A stretch of 64,000 nucleotides of DNA from Massospora cicadina (taxonomy: Eukaryota; Entomophthoromycota; Entomophthoromycetes; Entomophthorales; Entomophthoraceae): NCBI GenBank assembly GCA_022478985.1, contig JAKSZP010013559.1, forward strand, positions 1 to 64,000, in the 5' to 3' direction. The position numbers were made by a program, and so were the translations under genes. This document shows positions 8,627 through 20,539 of this stretch, piece by piece (within the stretch, counting starts at the first letter, position 1; each line of letters opens with the position of its first letter). A model generated the notes under the pieces. It ran no database searches, was not told the origin of the DNA, and worked only from the letters and a program-made list of their open reading frames with translations.

Positions 8627-11600
8627 GTGCAGAAGCCCTATGCATGGCAGATCCTGGAACAGACTGGCACAAGTAATGTGGACCCCTCAATGGCCGCTGC
8701 CTCTTTAGTAGGGGCCAATGTAGCCATTCTGGTGGAGAAAATCACTAGTGAGTATCTTCAGGTCAGCAAGGGCATTTCCTCCTTTTTGAGTAACTCAAAG
8801 CCCCTAAACATACAAGTAATAAACACTGATGGTTCTTCTTACTCAGAATATACTTACTGTGACATTTTCATTCAAAACACAAAAATTTGCGCTATCATAG
8901 ACATGAGAGCCCCTGTGAACATAGTCTCTACCAGGTTGGTGGCTAAACTTATGTTGAAACCAGATGTGGAACATCAAGTAGTATATGGGATTGCAGGAAC
9001 GCACAGCACTGTGTCTGAAGGAGCATATAGGCGCGTTGCCTTCACGATTCAGGTCAGTCCAGATGTCTTCTCCAGTGGTGGTTTTGTTAAATAACAACTA
9101 CAATATGTTAATTGGCGTGGATTTTATGAGGAAATTTGGCGTGGTGATAAATATGGTGGAGGAAACTCTTACTATGTTAGGCCAACAAATTACCATATAT
9201 TTTTCCTCTTGTGGAATCCCAACGAATCCAGTCCACTCCAGTCAGATCAATCTAGCATACAGCGACGGAGTGATTTCTGTTTGTTATTAGCAACTGAGTC
9301 GTCAGACCAGGATCTTCCTCAACCAGATATACAAGTACAAAGGGATCCCACTTCAGGCAACGCGCTCTTTGAGCCTACCATCTGGACACCAGAGTATAGT
9401 AGGGACTGGGCTTGAAATCGATGTCCTTAAGGGGCTTTATGGAGAAATTATGGCGCCTCACCAGCACTCATGGCTTGAACCACATTTGGCTCCAGGGTTA
9501 CTGCTACCTGGAAATGGGGAGGTAAAAGTGCTGCTAGCGAACTTGCAGAAGAAGGCAATAACAATCTGGCGGCACCAAGTGGAGCTTACCTACATTTAGT
9601 CCCTATAGAGGAAGTTTGTCATATTCATGATTTCAGCTCATGGGAGGATCTTGGACTACCGGCAAGCTCATTGTTCAGCATACTGACCATGGTTCCACGG
9701 GAAGCGCTTACAGGATTATTTGCAGAACAGCAAGATAAGGCTATGGCCCTATTTGAAAAGTATTGGGATATCTTTGCACATGACGATCATGATTTGTGGT
9801 GCGCTCAAGGGGTGGTACATTGGATATATATGGGGGATCATCCTCCCATTCAAACGTGACCTATTAGATGATCAAAAGCGGTGGAGGAGGTTGTCTCCAA
9901 TGAGGTGGATAAACTTATTGTGCAAGGAATGCTAGAGCCATCGAAGAGTCTGTGGGCATCACCTGTGCTCATTGTAAAGAAAAAGGATGGCTCAAATTGA
10001 GTGGTTATTGACTATCATAAACTCAATAATGTAACAAAGAAGGATTCCTACCCTCTTCCGCGGATTGATGATGCGTTAGACTGATTAGGTGGGGCAAACT
10101 ATTTTTCTGCCATGGATCTGACCTTGGGGTACTGGCAGATCAAATTGCCATTACCAGAATGGGAGAAATGTGTGATCATAACTTCAAGAGGGTTGTTCCA
10201 GCCAACTTGCATGCTGCAAGAGTTTTGTAACGCCCCAGCTACATTCCAGCGTGCCATGGATACGATTTTAGGTGATTTAAAGCTGTCCTGCATCCTAGTT
10301 TACCTAGATGACATCAATGTGTTCTCGCAGACATTTACAGAGCACCTGGCCCACTTAAAACAAGTGCTTCAGCGCCTCGCTGCTGATAATATCAAAATTA
10401 AGCCTTGGAAGTGCCATTTCTTTAAAGAGCAATTGTAATACTTCAGGTTTGTCATGGATTCAAATGGGCTTAAACCGCAGCCAGCTAAGGTGGAACTGAT
10501 AAGCAAGATGACTCGCCCAGGGAATAAGCGTAACATTCAGGTGTTTCTAGGGATGGTTGGGTATTACTAATGGTTGATTCCCAATTTCAGCTGCATTGGG
10601 GCCCCACTTTTTGAGTTGCTAAAGAAAAATTCTTCCTTTGATTGGATGGAACAATGCCAGAATACTTTTGGGATGTTGCAAACCGCGTTAGCAAGTGCAC
10701 CCATTTTGCAATATCCCAACTTCAACAAACAGTTCATAGTACAAATGGACGCACCCCTCGCTGCTATAGGGACAGTATTATTTCAGAAGGACGATGATGA
10801 CGAGGAACATCCTGTCGCATTTTGTAGTTGAAGCTTGAACTGTCATGAATGAAACTACACTATAACTGAGTGGGAGCGTTTAGCGGTGATTTACACTTAC
10901 AAACAGTTTTGGGTATATTTGCATGGGGTAAGATTCCAAGTAGTGACAGATCACGCTTCCTTGCACTGGCTACAGAATCTGCGTGAACCAGAAGGATGAC
11001 TCACATGTTGGGGACTGAAGCTTAAAGCATATGATTTTGAGATTTTACATTGACTGGGAGCAAAACATTAATTTGTGGATTATCTTTCTTGGTTGCCAAC
11101 AGTCGCCATCATGGCGGATTTAGCTGATATAATGTACAAGAAGATGGTGGCGAACAAATATCAGGATGAGCTGCAGCAGGAGATCAAGGTGTTAGATGGA
11201 CTCAGTGAGGATACCTTCATATGAGGGGAAGAACTATATAAGCGGATCAGAGACTTGATGCTGAATTTTCCTAAACCTTTAGCTAGACTCTCAATTATTA
11301 TGGATGCTCATTTTGCTTTAGGACATAGAGGATTGCGAATAATGCTAAAGTCTTTGTGAACCTGATATTTCTGGGAAAGCATGCATTACAATGTATTGGA
11401 AACGGTTAGCTGTTGCCATCAGTGTCAAACGGAAAAGCCTTTCTGCAAGAAAACCACATACCAGCTAGTGAGACCACGGTTTGCATGGCACACCGTTTCC
11501 ATTGATTAAGTGGGACCTCTACCAACTGGCGCCAATCAATACAAGTATATAAATCTTGACATCAATCATTTGACCTGATGGATGGAGGCCAGGGCTATTA

Positions 11601-12345
11601 TTGACTTGGGCGCGGTCATCACCGCCAAGTTTATTATGGAGTGTGTTATACAGCAGCATGGCTGCCTACAGTTCATTCTGACGGATAACGGAACCAACTT
11701 CACTTTGCATATCCTTCCAAAGTTAAATGAGTTGATGGCGATTTGCGGGGTTTTGACCACCCCCTATCATCCAGAGTCAAATAGGATGGTGGAGCGAGTC
11801 AACGGAACTCTAGTGAACATACTCCACAAATTGGTAACAGATCAGCCCTCAGAATGGAGTGCCCTTCTACTGACTGCTGTGTTTGCATATAATATCAGCT
11901 ATCATTTGGCCACTGGTAAGAGCCCATTTCAACTACTGTATGGTCGACATCCAGCTCTTCCCGCCTTTCTATATTCGTGTGTAGAGGACCCTGGTGGTGT
12001 GAATCCCCAGCGATATTTGAAGACACTTATAGATACATTGATCAAGCTGAGATGGAAGCCTACTCAACCAGTTTGGCCAAGATTTGCAATCAGTCAGCCA
12101 ATCAGAAGTGATGGAGCAGACTCCCACTGTTTGATGTGAAGGACCATGTTTTATTCCATGACCAGCACGGATTTGGGCGGAAAAACAAGCTTTCCAACAT
12201 TTGGGCCAGGCTGTTCAAGATATTCGAGAAGACTGGCATGGATGTCTACACTATTAATGAACCCGCTGAAGGTCGGATTATCAACTGTCCACGCAAAGTT
12301 CCTCCTTGCATATAAACAGTAAGAGCCTATTGTCCAGTCAAAGGA
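8627..12345 (+). pseudogene. Gypsy A pol (protease, RT, RNase H, integrase)
   Basis: The protease segment (8627-9094) has IIDMRAPVNIVS where the family has D-T/S-G-A, so its active site is damaged. RT (about 9880-10440) keeps the catalytic box YLDDI and the SAMDL-LGYWQI stretch. RNase H (about 10600-11100) includes TDHASLHWLQNL. The integrase zinc-binding region (about 11290-11450) ends in CCHQCQ, the core (11560-11980) has LTDNGTNFT and the Glu motif in PESNRMVERVNG, and the C-terminal end is at 12140-12320. Most in-frame stops are TGA. Confidence 0.88.
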
Positions 12346-12351
12346 GGGTAA
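12340..12351 (+). other. Gypsy A polypurine tract
   Basis: CAAAGGAGGGTA directly precedes the 3' LTR start TGTCAGG. This is the expected plus-strand primer. Confidence 0.8.
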
Positions 12352-12826
12352 TGTCAGGAAGTTGCTATGACTGGATGATATGCTACCCATAATGGCAAAT
12401 CAGAGGGGGATTGAGATGAGTCTCAAGAGTTATAAAAAAGGTTATACAAATTATAATTGAGTAAAATGATGACCATTTGGCAAATTGAGAGGAATTATGC
12501 TGAGATTCAATACAAACGAGAATATTTAGAAAAGGGAAGAAGAATAGAAGATTACCAAGCCAAGGTTTATCCGGATTGAGAACCAAGATATAAAGAGTCA
12601 CACGGAGGATTGAAAGGGATCTTCTCACGTGTGGTTGAGTAATTGCAGATAAGTCTGCATTTATTATTAATAAAGGTTGGAATAAGGGCAATAGCTCTAC
12701 CTATAAGTATATCAAGTTTATTAGTAGAAGTTGGAGATCATCATATTGTACAATTTGGTTGCTCAGTGGCTAATACATTGTGTAAACAAACTTGGCGGAA
12801 TCAGGCCTATACGCCAAGCACTAACA
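12352..12826 (+). repeat. Gypsy A 3' LTR
   Basis: Starts TGTCAGGAAG, ends CACTAACA; matches 5485-5960. Confidence 0.93.
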
Positions 12827-13183
12827 TGTAGTATACATGACTTCCAACAGCTATAGTTACAAATGGGAATCCTGCTTGTTAGAGCTTAGCTCATAGAGCT
12901 TACAGCCCACAGCAACTTCCTTTTAAAAAAACAAAAAAACTTACACCAAATGGGCAATCCAGCCAGTGGGGGTATATTGCTAATGCTAATAAAAGTATTG
13001 GTGATGAGGCCTGAGTACACCAAATAAACACAGCTTATAAAAATATCAGCAATGAGGCCTGAGTACAACAAGAAAACTTGTCCACTGACACCACAATCAA
13101 TGCAACAACAATAGATACAAATGGTAGTTTGGGGGCCCAAACCCCTCTGAAGGCAACTCAGCTATAAAGGGACCAGCAGCTAC
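12827..13183. repeat. Spacer with a 48-bp tandem duplication
   Basis: ATGAGGCCTGAGTACA occurs at 13004-13019 and 13052-13067 inside two similar 48-bp units. No gene is visible in the rest of this spacer. Confidence 0.6.
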
Positions 13184-14640
13184 TGTGTAAGTCCCAGGAA
13201 CATCCCCTGAGTGTCAATTGGGCCCTCTTCCCATTTCCAAGTAAGAAGGTTCTGAAGAGGGTGGCTGTACCCCTTGTTACCCAGGGTGACCTCACCCACG
13301 TGGTAGACAAGTGCTAGGTAACAGCCCACCCTCTTCAAATCCCTCCCCCAGAGCCCACACTCACCTTGGCAGAACTAGTACATCTGATTAGGAAAATTTA
13401 TGCCAAAATCGCTGAAATGAAGTTGATCAGTCTGAATATGAGTGGAAATAAGCCCAACAATTGGAATCCAAATAGTTGAAAAGGGACGAAGATTGATTCA
13501 TTGGCCAGAATCGCTGACAGTTTTGACTCATCCAACGCTGTGATCATCAAATTTAACCCCTCTCAAAATCATCAGGGATGATCCCTGATGTGCAGGTAGT
13601 AGCATCGGAGACTATTGATGAGAGTTTGAAACTCCCTTCCAGAAAATCGGGTGTTGCAGCTGATGTAATGCTTTTGACTGAACAAACAGCTCAGCGACTG
13701 GGCACAGGCAGGTTGGGCATCTCAAACCTGTTCTCAACCAATTGGGACCACCCCTATGTGGGGTGGCCCCTGGAGGATTCCCACTGCTTGTTGGGCCAGA
13801 CGCCATCACGCTAACCATCAAAAATGCAGTTGAGCCTCAGTTTGGGCATTTGAGGTCAAACTGACAGTGACTCAGCCTGCCACTAAATTCTTTGATGTTG
13901 GTTCCCAGTGAGCTTATCTACCCCCATTCCCAAACAATTTGCCAGTTAGGTTGAATTGAGGGTCTCAATCCCAGCTTATTCCTGCATCAATTGACCACTA
14001 TTTAATCAGTTGCATTGCACTGAGAAAATTGTTGGTCGATTTTCTTAACTTTCCTTTACAATAAAATTTGCCTCCAAAAACCATCAATTTTGATTTTATT
14101 GATATCCTTCTGGCCGCATTACTGATGGCTTTTCTCTGGTGGCCTGTCAGTCCTTAAGCTAGATAAGCTTTACCAGTACTGATGGTCACTATGGCCCCTA
14201 CCATCGTCAATTGGATTCAGTGAGCTAGATACTTTTGGAAATTCAACCCTGTTATTACAAACATCCAACGACAATATACTGGGATCTTGTGGCCTTACAT
14301 CCACCATCTCCAAGCAAGGATCCACCCCCTTGTCTCCCCAGTTGAATTAAACCCAACCGTCAGTGACCTGGTAGAAAATATACCTGTGGTACCACCCCTG
14401 CAGAAAGACCACCAGTTTCTGGGGCTATTTCTATTTGGTTTATTTTTGGGTTGCTGTTTACTATTGCCCTGCACCAACGGGTTATTGTTTCCCCAATGCC
14501 TGGCTCCATACAACGTCATATGTGTGGCAATGCCTCTGGAATTCTGGCTTGCTTTTGGGTGCTTATGAACCCTGACTGGCAGGCCAGTCTAAACTTCTTC
14601 TGCCATTTTCATGACATACTGCTTTGGCAGAGTCAGGCAT
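13184..14640 (+). repeat. Family H repeat, copy 2
   Basis: Starts TGTGTAAGTCCCAGG. The first 200 bp are the reverse complement of 700-887. The rest matches copy 3 in stretches: 13730-13810 with 27150-27240 (both read DxPYVGWPLE), 13855-13915 with 27295-27350, 14005-14060 with 27460-27515, and 14500-14615 with 28365-28480. The reading frames are broken. A hydrophobic stretch at 14400-14560 (LGLFLFGLFLGCCLLL) could be a membrane segment if translated. No match to transposase or reverse transcriptase is visible, and the right inverted terminus was not found. Confidence 0.55.
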
Positions 14641-15394
14641 TCACACCAATGGGGCAGTCCACAGCAAAAAAGGTGCCAGTGGGTAAAACCCCCAAAAATC
14701 CTTTCTTGGCTTAATAACTCCAATACTGAGCACCTGCCCTCCTCAGGGATGGTGGAAGCCATACCTACTAGGAGCTGACCCCCATAAGTTTTCTCCCCAT
14801 GGAGGGAATCAATCACCCTGAGTTAAACAAAGAAATTGGGGTAATTTTCATATCTATGCAGCTGATAATTTTTTAGAAATTGTCCCTGACATTAATCAAA
14901 AAACTTTACTTGACTAATCCCTTATCAGGACCAAACCCCAGTAAGGTTATGGTCACTTTGGGATACAATTTGGACTCATCTTACCACCTAAACCCATTAC
15001 CCAAAAAACTAAAAGTAATTGTAAATGCCTCTGAATATACCAAAAACCCAAAAAAATGAACACTAACCTCATAGCACACTGGTAAGATATATGTTGGTGC
15101 AAAAGTGAAAGCTGACTTGTAGATGTATCTCTGCATAAGAGGTGACATATTGGAGAAATGTTTAGTTCCTATATGCAACGGAAAACTAATAGATTTTAAA
15201 AGCCATAAACCTCAATACAGCAGCAACATGGCACATTAACAAATTTTTCTGCTGGGGCCACAAAATGGTGGATTGATATTCTATCAGGCAGCTAGGGGGA
15301 AATCTCTGGCAACGCAATAATCTGAGGGCAGGGCTTCAAAGAGTGTGGCTTTGGGTGAAACTATTGCCATGGGAATAGAATAAGACCTTAAATA
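14641..15394. other. Unassigned AT-rich region
   Basis: No gene, LTR terminus or match to other parts of the window was recognised. Confidence 0.4.
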
Positions 15395-15560
15395 AAGATA
15401 AGAAAATTAATAAATTTCGTTGGTAAAGTACTTTATTTAAAATAAATCAGTACTAAAAATAGTATATTAAAAATAAAGGGGATTTAGGATTAATAAATTT
15501 GCAAAGATTGATTTTTGATTACCAGGAGATTTACCCATCTAATCTCACCTGTAAGGTCAG
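15395..15560 (+). pseudogene. Possible LINE ORF2 fragment
   Basis: The plus strand reads KINKFRW and, a little further on, NKGDLGLINLQRLIFDYQ. This resembles the W-K-G-L-GLINL segment downstream of the reverse transcriptase in LINE ORF2 proteins. Stops interrupt the sequence and no RT motif accompanies it. Confidence 0.3.
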
Positions 15561-15660
15561 CTGAACTTCTTGATCTCCTGATACTATTTTCATAGCAACA
15601 GCTGATGAATATATTGGATTGTGTGGGGTAGACTTTGGTAGAATATGGGTGTCAAAATAG

Positions 15661-16537
15661 TGTCTGTAACTCTCTCATTTGCAGTTAGGTGGTGCAGGAT
15701 GTACAGCCACACCACAAGGGAACTAGTTGCTAGTAAGATTGGGGACAAAGCACTTAAGAAGGTGCTGGAGCACAGTGGACCCAGAGAAAGGTGTACAACA
15801 CAGAATATATATTTAGATAACTAATAAATGACAGAACTTGGTTGGACCCCAAGGAGGAGTCCATAATTAAGTGAAGATCAGTGTCAGAATGCTTGAGTGC
15901 CTTGATCAGGGAGGACAAGGATGGCCCAGTTGTGCACCAGATTCCGTCATTAATTTTGATAAAATAAAATGACCTATGTTGTTGGAGACCTCCTCAAGGA
16001 GGTCTGCGCACAGGTTCTCCTAAGGAACCATGCATAAAAGTTTAACCTAGTGGTGCTTTTGTTAAAGAAGTCGACCAACAAGGCAGGTTAGTCTCAGGAA
16101 GTCAATATTAAACACTGGGAGGAGAATCATCAATTTACAGGAGCGGCTCTAAACCTAAAAGAACCAATAGGCGCACACTACCATTAACCATGGTACTTAG
16201 CTCATGTAAAAATAAACTCAAGTTACTGATTGTAGCTGAATTTGCTGGGATTTGGAAATTTTGAAATCAAACAGGTTTCAAAACCCTGTTGTTCAAGCAA
16301 CTGTAGCAAACCATCTTTACTAATTACAATTCTGGTGCCTTTTAAAGCACTTGATGTAATGCTGGCTAACCATCACGTGCACCCTCAGGACCAACTTGGG
16401 CATATCTTGCCTTTATCCAGCGTTGGTCCAGGGTATGCTTCAGGTCAGGAGGCCTTCCAACTTTACCCTTTTAGCCTCCTCACGCACAGCCTTATCTCTA
16501 CATTCAGCGCCCTCAATTGTGTCATGTAGCCATGACA
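15661..16537 (-). repeat. Chromovirus Z 3' LTR (877 bp)
   Basis: On the minus strand it starts TGTCATGGCTACATG directly after the purine tract CGGGAGGGTAA and ends GAGAGTTACAGACA. A second copy in the opposite orientation lies at 60807-61687, homologous along its full length. Confidence 0.75.
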
Positions 16538-17056
16538 TTACCCTCCCGTTCTGTTGAAGCTCCACACCCTACAGGGGCTTCTGCCATAGAAAAATCCTTG
16601 TGGGTAGGGGCCAGCTTCATGGCGGCGATAACTTGGTTAGACTTGGGTCCTGCTGCCTCAGGGAAATGTTCATGGAAGACCTCAATCAGGCCTTGGGCAT
16701 GGGCGCAATTGCACGCTGGTACCCAACTGTTCTCAGCTGCATAAAAACTCTTCCAGGATACCAGGTACTCAATCCTTCTTCTTACATGGTGAGAGGCTAC
16801 AATTTCCCCCACTTCTCACTATGGTGCCTCATCAACGAGATATGCATCTAGTGTCTCTCGTGGTGGGCCCTCAAACAACGTCAGCTTACTTTTATAGAAT
16901 ATGGCAAATATCTAGAATGATGAGGGAAGATTCAACTGGTACAAGGCGTGGGAAACCTTTCTGACAATATGGTAAGGCCCTATCCTCTTTGGTCCCAGAT
17001 TTTTGCATGGCTTCTTGATAGGGATATTTCTAAAATCAAGCATCATGAGATTCCCT
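16522..17056 (-). pseudogene. Chromovirus Z integrase C-terminus and chromodomain
   Basis: The integrase barrel reads KNLGPKRIGPYHIVRKV (about 16960-17020). The chromodomain follows at about 16660-16812: EIVASHHVRRRIEYLVSWK, then ENSWVP and LIEVFHEHFP. Chromodomains of this kind guide integration toward particular histone marks. The aromatic positions (Y, W, W) are kept. The end of the frame runs slightly into the 3' LTR. One stop separates barrel and chromodomain. Confidence 0.85.
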
Positions 17057-17696
17057 TGTCAGACAATTACAAATCTGATATTGTGAGAACTTTGTTTAGG
17101 ATAAAAATAGTAAATTGGCCAAAAGACCTTGTACAATTCTTGGTGGAACCCCTCAAATCAGGATAATACTTTTGTAAATGCTTCTCAGCCAAATATCATG
17201 AGTTTGGGTAAGAAAATTGCACTGAACATGCAGCGAAATCAGGAAAGTCCATCTGAGGTTCCTCCCCAGCCCACTTCTAGTTTACTTCAAACACCTAAGC
17301 GGAGACCACCCCATTTTATAAGACTGGAGGGGGTCCCGCAATGTGCAACTATTTTCTCCCATGGTGATTGGCTTAGATATATCAAACCTTTACCTCACGG
17401 ACTTGTCCTACCTACTATTGGCCTTCATTGGCCATTCCATTAAAGTGAGGTGAGTCTTGAGAGCTCTGATAGGTCAAACACCTATATTTTCTAAATAAGT
17501 TCCAATCTGATAATGAAATTTATGTCTATCTCGCTTTTGCCTCATTTTATGTTACATACTAAGCAGTGAGATCGTAGTAGGGTTTGCTCTTTACTCCCTT
17601 GCTGCCACTAATAAACTATTATAAAAAATCCAATCTTTATCAATTTAAAGGGTTTCATATCTCAATTAAATATTATAAATTTTTTTGATATTTATA
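17057..17696 (+). repeat. Solo LTR of family C inside chromovirus Z
   Basis: Starts TGTCAGACAATTAC, like the gypsy C LTR at 46552, and shares with it the block around the phrases CCTCCCC, GCGGAGACCA and CATGGTGATTGG. The last 100 bp match poorly, so the right end is approximate. Flanks TCCCT (17052-17056) and TCCCC (17697-17701) fit a five-base target-site duplication with one change. It separates the Z integrase C-terminal stretch at 17700-17900 from the barrel at 17040. Confidence 0.7.
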
Positions 17697-17701
17697 TCCC
17701 C

Positions 17702-18686
17702 GCAGTTGAAGAGCAATACCTCTCCTGAAAACAAAATTGTTGAATTCAGGGCTCAAAAGCACCTGCAAGCATACCACCTGCCCTGATTCCAACACCCTTT
17801 CCTTTTATTCAGGACCTACCCATTTCTTACCATTGGCGTACTCCTTATAAGCTTGCATAGCTGCCTCCAAATTCGTGGTAACCCCCTGATGTAATTTCTT
17901 GAGAGCCTTTGAAAAGTCCATCACTTCTTTCACTTTGGATCCACATCTGGGCTCCATCTTTAAGGCGGGGTTAAACCCATAGTTGGAGAAAAATGGGGAA
18001 CAACTGATGGATGCATGGTTGGCGTTGTTATAGCTAAATTGGGTTATGGGAAGATGAGAAGCCCAATCTGAATGGTCCGCGGCAGTGTAGTACTGCAGGT
18101 ACTGTTAAAAGCACTGATTCACTCATTCGGTCTACCCATCCAATTGGGTGTGATAAGCAGTAGAACACTAGGGCAAATTTAAAAATTTTACGCAGCTCTT
18201 CCCAAAATACAGATGTAAACTGGGGACTACAATCACTAATTATCTCCTAGGGAACTCCATGAAGGGAAAACACATGAAACATGAAGAGCCTAGCCATCTT
18301 CGCCACAGTTATTGTAGTTATGCAGGGAATAATATGGGCAAACTTTTTAAATTGATCTACTACTACCATGATTGCATCATAGCCCTCTGATGCTGGTAGC
18401 TTTACAATGAAATCCATTAATAAGGAAGTCCAGGGCCCTTCAACCTTTTGAACTAGTACCAACAACCCCGCGAGGGACTGTCAATTTGGCTCATTTGATT
18501 GCAGAATAGGCACTCATTACAATACCTGGCCACCTGTGCAGCTAATCCCTTCCAATTATAAGTGTGGAGGATTAGATCCAAGGTCTTTGCTTTTCCAGGG
18601 TGTCCAACGTTGATTACATCATGATTATCCCAGATGATTTCTAGGTGAAATGGTCCTGCAGGAACCCATAGGCGTCCTGAAATCAC
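17702..18686 (-). pseudogene. Chromovirus Z integrase zinc finger and core
   Basis: The zinc-binding part (18453-18686) has HPGKAKTLDLI and CNECLFCNQ, the H-H-C-C fold seen in retroviral-type integrases. The catalytic core begins at 18465 with GPWTSLLMDFIVKLP (first Asp) and AIMVVVDQFKKFAH. The part down to 17900 continues the core, with stops. LEAAMQAYKEYANGK at about 17830-17870 is the linker before the barrel. Confidence 0.82.
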
Positions 18687-18916
18687 ACCATCTCATCCTT
18701 AATGTGGTAAGCCTTAGTAAGTATTCTCCTAATATAACTTTCTCTTGACAAAGAGCGTAGTATATTATGCTGACAAGGCTGAGAAAGGATCACCTTTCCA
18801 AACATACCATATTCCTCCTCGTTTTACTGAGGAGCAAGCGCTGATGTGTGTGCCATGGGAAAGATATTGGGATACAATCTTACCCGGTGGAATCATCAAG
18901 TGGGTATGGTGTACCT

Positions 18917-19760
18917 CTACCACCTTAGGATCTGGAGCTTTGCAGGGCTTTGACTCAAAGAATCCGCCAAACAATTCTCCTTGCCCTTTGTAAGCTTGTA
19001 AGAGAACATAAACTGGGCCAGGGTCTCATGCCAGCGGGTTTGCCATGGGGTCAGGACATGAGGTGCGCGGAAGTACAACCAGGCATGGTGATCTATATGA
19101 ACGCAGAATGGTTGAGATGAGCCGTGTAGATGATGAAGCCAATTGTCAGCGCCTCTACCACTACCAATCACTCTTTGTCATAAAAGGCGTATTTTAACAC
19201 TGTTAAGGACATTTTCCTAGAGGAAGTATCCCACAGGATGCTGTATTTCATCTCTAACCACTTGTAACAAAGCAACCACTATCGCAAAGTTGTAAGCATC
19301 AGTAGCCACAATAAACTCCTTTTCTGGATCTACATGACAAAGGATGGATATAGACAGCAGGGTGCACTTTAACGCTTGAAAGGCATCCTGTAGAACAGAG
19401 GACCACTGGAGCACTTAAGCTCCGCTAGCCTTATACAAAGGCGCCACCACCTCAGAAAGATATGGCATGAAATTTTTAAGGAAATTACATGTCCCCAAAA
19501 CTCCTCAATTTCTTAACTGAAGGTGGGTGGTCCACTCACAAATCAACTTCTTGTATGGAGTTATCATGTGGCCTTAATCAAACATGACGTTGCCTATGAA
19601 GGTGATATGGGACTTTAAGAATTCACACACACTGATTTTTAACGTAAGGTTGGCTGCCCACAAACGCTCCATCACTTGCCACAGGCGTTGTAAACTTTTA
19701 GGTAGTTTTTTGCACAGCTTGGTTGTAAAATAACAAAAACACTTTTTGTATGGTGACAAC
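18917..19760 (-). pseudogene. Chromovirus Z RT thumb and RNase H
   Basis: At 19574-19760 the RT thumb reads LQRLWQVMERLWAANLTL and HITFIGNVMFD. The segment 19217-19414 is the RT/RNase H connection with DAFQALKCTLLSISIL and EFIVATDAYNFAI. RNase H ends in YKLTKGKENCLADSLSQ (18917-19171). The RT palm with its active site is not present before the truncation at 19878. Confidence 0.8.
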
Positions 19761-19878
19761 TAGTAGGTTGAGTCTTTACAATAAGTGGTAATAAATCCAC
19801 TCTGGCGAATTGTAACTTGAGAAAAACAACCAGGGACTTGTATTCCCTTCAATCTACATTTTAGAAGTAGACATAATT

Positions 19879-20428
19879 GTCAAGATTCCAATATGACTTG
19901 ATGATAATCCCTGAAGAGTTACGATGTAATGGTGAGAATATGCCAACTAGGATGATATTTATGAGTATTTGAGCGCCTTGAGATCAGGAGATATTGGGTT
20001 ATAACGGGTTTTTATTGGGCCACCTCCAAATAAGGTGATAAGGTGATGTCTACATTTGACAAATATAATTTGGATCACTGAAATTAGAGCGATAGAGAGA
20101 TGAAGAATACCAGCTGTGACCAATGTGAATCAGCGGAATAGAATAGTCTAAGCTACAAAAATGGTAAAATCTGAAGTCGCTGATATATAAGTGAGATGGG
20201 TAATTGAAAGAGAGAGGTTGTTAGTAGTAAAGAGGGAGCCGAGCAGCAAAGAGTCGCTGTATTTATAAAAATAAATAAGAGTGTTGTTGGGGAATTGCTC
20301 CTATTTTCTTTTATTTTCAGCATGTTCAGAAGACCAACAATCCCCATATAATCTGTTTGTTGTTCAAGTGGGTTTGACCTGTGCAACCCATATGGCAGTT
20401 CTCAACGGTACCGCCCAAAATTATAACA
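19879..20428 (+). repeat. Gypsy B 5' LTR
   Basis: Starts TGTCAAGATTCC, ends ATTATAACA, and aligns to 25872-26424 throughout. Confidence 0.92.
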
Positions 20429-20429
20429 G

Positions 20430-20447
20430 TGGTGCTCACTACAGGGG
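20430..20447 (+). other. Gypsy B primer-binding site
   Basis: TGGTGCTCACTACAGGGG starts one base after the 5' LTR, the same as in gypsy A. Confidence 0.8.
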
Positions 20448-20539
20448 ACCCATTGATCAACCATTAAAAACTCAAAATCTCCAAGTTACCAGCTATGTCT
20501 CATAAATCTTGCATTGCTGGGAAATCTTCATGAAGCACT

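Larger units (their letters stand above)
5485..12826 (+). mobile_element. Gypsy A: complete but decayed Ty3/gypsy LTR retrotransposon
   Basis: It has two LTRs of about 475 bp (5485-5960 and 12352-12826), a primer-binding site at 5962 and a polypurine tract CAAAGGAGGGTA just before the 3' LTR. Gag, protease, reverse transcriptase, RNase H and integrase follow in the usual Ty3/gypsy order. The LTRs differ at many positions, including TGTTGG versus TGTCAGG at their starts. Five-base flanks (AGCAG and TGTAG) do not match well, so no target-site duplication is shown. The pol region has more than a dozen in-frame stops; the element cannot be autonomous. Confidence 0.93.
15661..19878 (-). mobile_element. 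Chromovirus Z: 5'-truncated chromodomain gypsy element
   Basis: Read on the minus strand, the order is RT end, RNase H, integrase zinc finger, integrase core, integrase C-terminal barrel, chromodomain, polypurine tract and 3' LTR. This is the order of Ty3/gypsy chromoviruses. The 5' half (LTR, gag, protease, most RT) is missing: the element stops at 19878 where the gypsy B 5' LTR begins. A family-C solo LTR (17057-17696) sits inside it. Stops and frameshifts are frequent. Confidence 0.85.

Noticed and set aside
9940..11580. Reassigned TGA codon (sense)
   Set aside because: TAA also occurs in frame, and the stops fall at sites where the sister element has Arg or other codons by single transitions; decay explains it better.
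14620..14820. Right inverted terminus of family H copy 2
   Set aside because: No clear match to the terminal segment seen at 700-887 and 13184-13380.
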